Assembly: GCA_964353405.1 (NCBI GenBank) | Contig: CAYGWJ010000396.1 | Location: 1 to 6,327, forward strand | Direction of reading: 5' to 3' | Source of the DNA: JBGLNJ01 sp964353405 | GTDB taxonomy: Bacteria > Chloroflexota > Anaerolineae > Fen-1058 | Length of the DNA stretch: 6,327 nucleotides | In this document: positions 5,056 to 6,327 of the stretch, piece after piece | Layout: each line of letters begins with the position of its first letter | Numbering within the stretch: position 1 is the stretch's first letter | Position numbers and translations under genes: made by a program | The notes under the pieces: generated by a model | Told to the model about the DNA's origin: nothing | Databases searched by the model: none | Seen by the model: the letters and a program-made list of their open reading frames with translations, nothing else

Positions 5056-5316
5056 ATGGAAAAACCCGTCTTGTATGAATTGGACATCCAGATTGAACAA
5101 CTGACTGACGCCGGCGACTATGGCTATATGGCCACCAGCCCCGACCTGCCCAATCTCATCGTGGCGGGTGATACTCCCGAAGAGGTGCTGGTGTTAGCGC
5201 CCCAGGTCGCTTCAGCCCTCATCGCCTCGATGCAGGCTTCCGGCGATCCGCTGCCGCTTACACTGCGCGCTGTGCCGTCACTGCCGTTTCATGCGCGTAT
5301 TGCCATACCGGCATGA
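5056..5316 (+). CDS. hicB: HicB-like antitoxin (DUF1902-type), 86 aa
   Basis: The central segment YMATSPDLPNLIVAGDTPEEVL (about residues 24-45) is the HicB/DUF1902 signature: a degenerate RNase H-like fold with the pattern SPDLP then GDT.EE. It is followed by the helix APQVASALIASMQASGDPLPL typical of the family. HicB antitoxins bind and block the HicA mRNA-cleaving toxin and often repress their own promoter. The gene is intact, has its own promoter and binding site, and its stop overlaps the original hicA start as ATGA (5313-5316). The order antitoxin-then-toxin is the reverse of the E. coli hicAB order. No separate C-terminal DNA-binding domain is seen, so any autoregulation would need another mechanism. 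Confidence 0.85.
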   Translation: MEKPVLYELDIQIEQLTDAGDYGYMATSPDLPNLIVAGDTPEEVLVLAPQVASALIASMQASGDPLPLTLRAVPSLPFHARIAIPA

Positions 5317-5522
5317 AATAAGCTGAATTGACCCGCAAGCTCAGGCGCCTGGGCTGCCATTTTACACGCTTTGGCGCGGGCAGTCACGAAATCTGGCGCA
5401 ACCTGACCACCGGCCAGCAGGCGCCGGTCCCTTATCACCGCAACAAGGACATTAACCCCGCTTTGCTCTCACGCATCCTGCGCGAGCTGGGCATTGACCG
5501 TAACGAGTTCGACCAAGCTTGA
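5313..5522 (+). pseudogene. hicA: HicA-like mRNA interferase toxin with a stop at codon 3
   Basis: From TTG 5328 the frame encodes 64 residues, TRKLRRLGCHF ... GSHEIWRN ... ILRELGIDRNEF, a clear HicA double-stranded-RNA-binding-like fold with the catalytic histidine in G-S-H. Extending upstream in the same frame gives ATG AAA TAA GCT GAA TTG, that is M-K-stop-A-E-L, matching the usual HicA beginning (MK-S-AEL). The ATG at 5313 overlaps the hicB stop as ATGA, the normal coupled start. A single substitution, for instance TCA to TAA at 5319-5321, explains this. Translation could only proceed by reinitiation at TTG 5328, which has no Shine-Dalgarno, and would lose the first five residues. The toxin is thus probably silenced or very weakly made, while hicB is intact. 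Confidence 0.75.
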
Positions 5523-5596
5523 GCAGCCGCGCCAAGCGGATTTCGATCACCCCGCCGGGTTGCACGACGAGCCTTTGTCTCAAGACCGTGTGCGCG

Positions 5597-5869
5597 TCAG
5601 GTTGATGCGCTTGTTCGTCGAGTCCCTGGATGGCTCCTCTCCCCGAATATCGGACGCAGCTTCTCGACGGCGGCTTGCAAAAGTTCGGACGGGTGATAAC
5701 CCTCACGCTTGGCTTCCGTGACTTCACTCTCAGCCGCGTCCCATAGCTCCCGCAGTGAATCTCTTGCGTTGAACAGGAGGAGGCCGAGGTCGTATCTCGC
5801 GCCACCCCTCTTGATAAGTCTTGGGTCCTTGTTCAACTTCTCGGACAGTTCATCGTAGAGACTGCTCAT
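5597..5869 (-). CDS. Hypothetical protein, 90 aa, mostly helical and charged
   Basis: The start at 5869 (MSSLYDELSEKLNKD) is chosen over an in-frame ATG at 5941 because AAGGGGGAG lies 7 bases upstream of it. The protein is hydrophilic and predicted helical, with LGLLLFNARDSLRELWDAAESEVTEAKREG in the middle and a basic, Ser/Thr-rich tail; no membrane segment or catalytic motif is visible. I do not recognise the family. It follows the membrane protein gene on the same strand after 87 bases and may share its transcript, as no clear promoter lies between. Confidence 0.65.
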   Translation of the reverse strand: MSSLYDELSEKLNKDPRLIKRGGARYDLGLLLFNARDSLRELWDAAESEVTEAKREGYHPSELLQAAVEKLRPIFGERSHPGTRRTSAST

Positions 5870-5943
5870 GGATTCTCCCCCTTCTGGGTCTAGCAAGCAG
5901 ATTCGTCCTCTGCGGGCATCGGTCACACCATCAGTCTCCACGG

Positions 5944-5962
5944 AGATGAGATGATCTCATCT
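5944..5962. promoter_or_regulatory. 19-bp perfect palindrome at the junction of the two - strand genes
   Basis: AGATGAGAT-G-ATCTCATCT has 9-bp arms around one central base and includes the stop codon of the membrane protein gene (5957-5959). It lacks a loop large enough for a good RNA hairpin and a T-run, so a dimeric DNA-binding protein site fits better than a terminator. No binding protein can be named. Confidence 0.4.
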
Positions 5963-6327
5963 TCGCCTATCCAAGCGGCCGTGGATCGCGCTGGTGACCG
6001 CCATCGTTATGGCCCCTACACCAGCAGCGCCGAGGGCGAACACACCGGCATCGCCGACCTCGCTCCCCGGGCGGGTGGCCTGCAAGAAGCTCACTACGGC
6101 CACGAACACGGCGATGACAGCCGTTGAAAGGAGGCGCGCCACATCCAGGCGAGTGTGCGCGCGTTGTGCACGCATCAGGTCACGCACCCCGTCGATATCA
6201 AGCGCGATGATGAGGGCAAGGAACGCTGCGCTGACCGCCGCGAGAATCGCGACCGGCACAATGAACTGCCAGCCGCCAACAGAACCGATCGCGCCGACCA
6301 TCAGCGGCAGCAAGGCGAATATGCCAC
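5957..6327 (-). CDS. Membrane protein of unknown function (5' end outside window)
   Basis: The frame stays open to the window edge, so the true start is upstream; an in-frame TTG at 6313 is not preferred. About 122 residues are visible. Hydrophobic helices lie near residues 2-16, 20-43 (QFIVPVAILAAVSAAFLALI), 66-84 (LLSTAVIAVFVAVVSFLQA) and 98-116 (GVFALGAAGVGAITMAVTSA). They are joined by a basic loop after LDIDGVRDLMRAQRAHTR and end in the basic tail RLDRRR, which suggests a cytoplasmic C-terminus. No family is recognised. The small 90-residue gene downstream on the same strand may be functionally linked. Confidence 0.7.
   Translation of the reverse strand, partial: GIFALLPLMVGAIGSVGGWQFIVPVAILAAVSAAFLALIIALDIDGVRDLMRAQRAHTRLDVARLLSTAVIAVFVAVVSFLQATRPGSEVGDAGVFALGAAGVGAITMAVTSAIHGRLDRRR

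Noticed and set aside
4563..5087. 174-codon - strand frame across the DUF433/hicB region
   Set aside because: It runs antisense to the pseudogene repeat and the hicB promoter and has no domain or start signal.

Overview
The window (6327 bp, fairly GC-rich) looks like a chromosomal segment of a free-living bacterium with many short intergenic repeats. A Chloroflexota (Anaerolineae-like) origin is my best guess, from the heptanucleotide repeats, the DUF1902-type HicB and the DUF433 gene style. No rRNA, tRNA or phylogenetic marker is present to prove it, so treat the assignment as inference.

Layout. (1) 2-1387, + strand: the 3' part of an ABC exporter half-transporter with a degenerate Walker B residue. 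(2) 1378-1636: a heptamer repeat across the ABC stop codon, then a good sigma70-type promoter. Between promoter and ribosome binding site sits a 141-bp MITE-like element with 8-bp target duplications. (3) 1637-2635, +: a complete Gfo/Idh/MocA-family oxidoreductase. (4) 2636-2817: convergent intergenic region with two strong inverted repeats. (5) 2818-4008, - strand: rsgA, a ribosome-assembly GTPase. (6) 4009-4440: a divergent regulatory region. On the - strand it holds a promoter, a 24-codon ORF with a strong Shine-Dalgarno, an intrinsic terminator, and a second terminator-like hairpin just before the rsgA ribosome binding site. Facing the + strand gene it holds a 17-bp tandem duplication and two adjacent palindromes. 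(7) 4441-5522, +: decaying toxin-antitoxin-like genes. These are a DUF433 antitoxin-type pseudogene broken by a 22-bp repeat expansion and a nonsense codon, a 30-codon coupled ORF, an intact hicB, and hicA with a stop at codon 3. (8) 5597-6327, -: a small unknown helical protein downstream of a partial membrane protein, with a 19-bp palindrome at their junction.

How it fits together. The two metabolic/housekeeping genes converge on 2636-2817, while rsgA and the DUF433 module diverge from 4290-4440. The two observations most worth following are the rsgA leader, which has the architecture of a translation-responsive attenuator (short ORF, terminator, alternative pairing), and the MITE that landed just downstream of an otherwise compact promoter. 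The TA-like region shows mutations caught at different stages of decay. No complete new defence system is visible.
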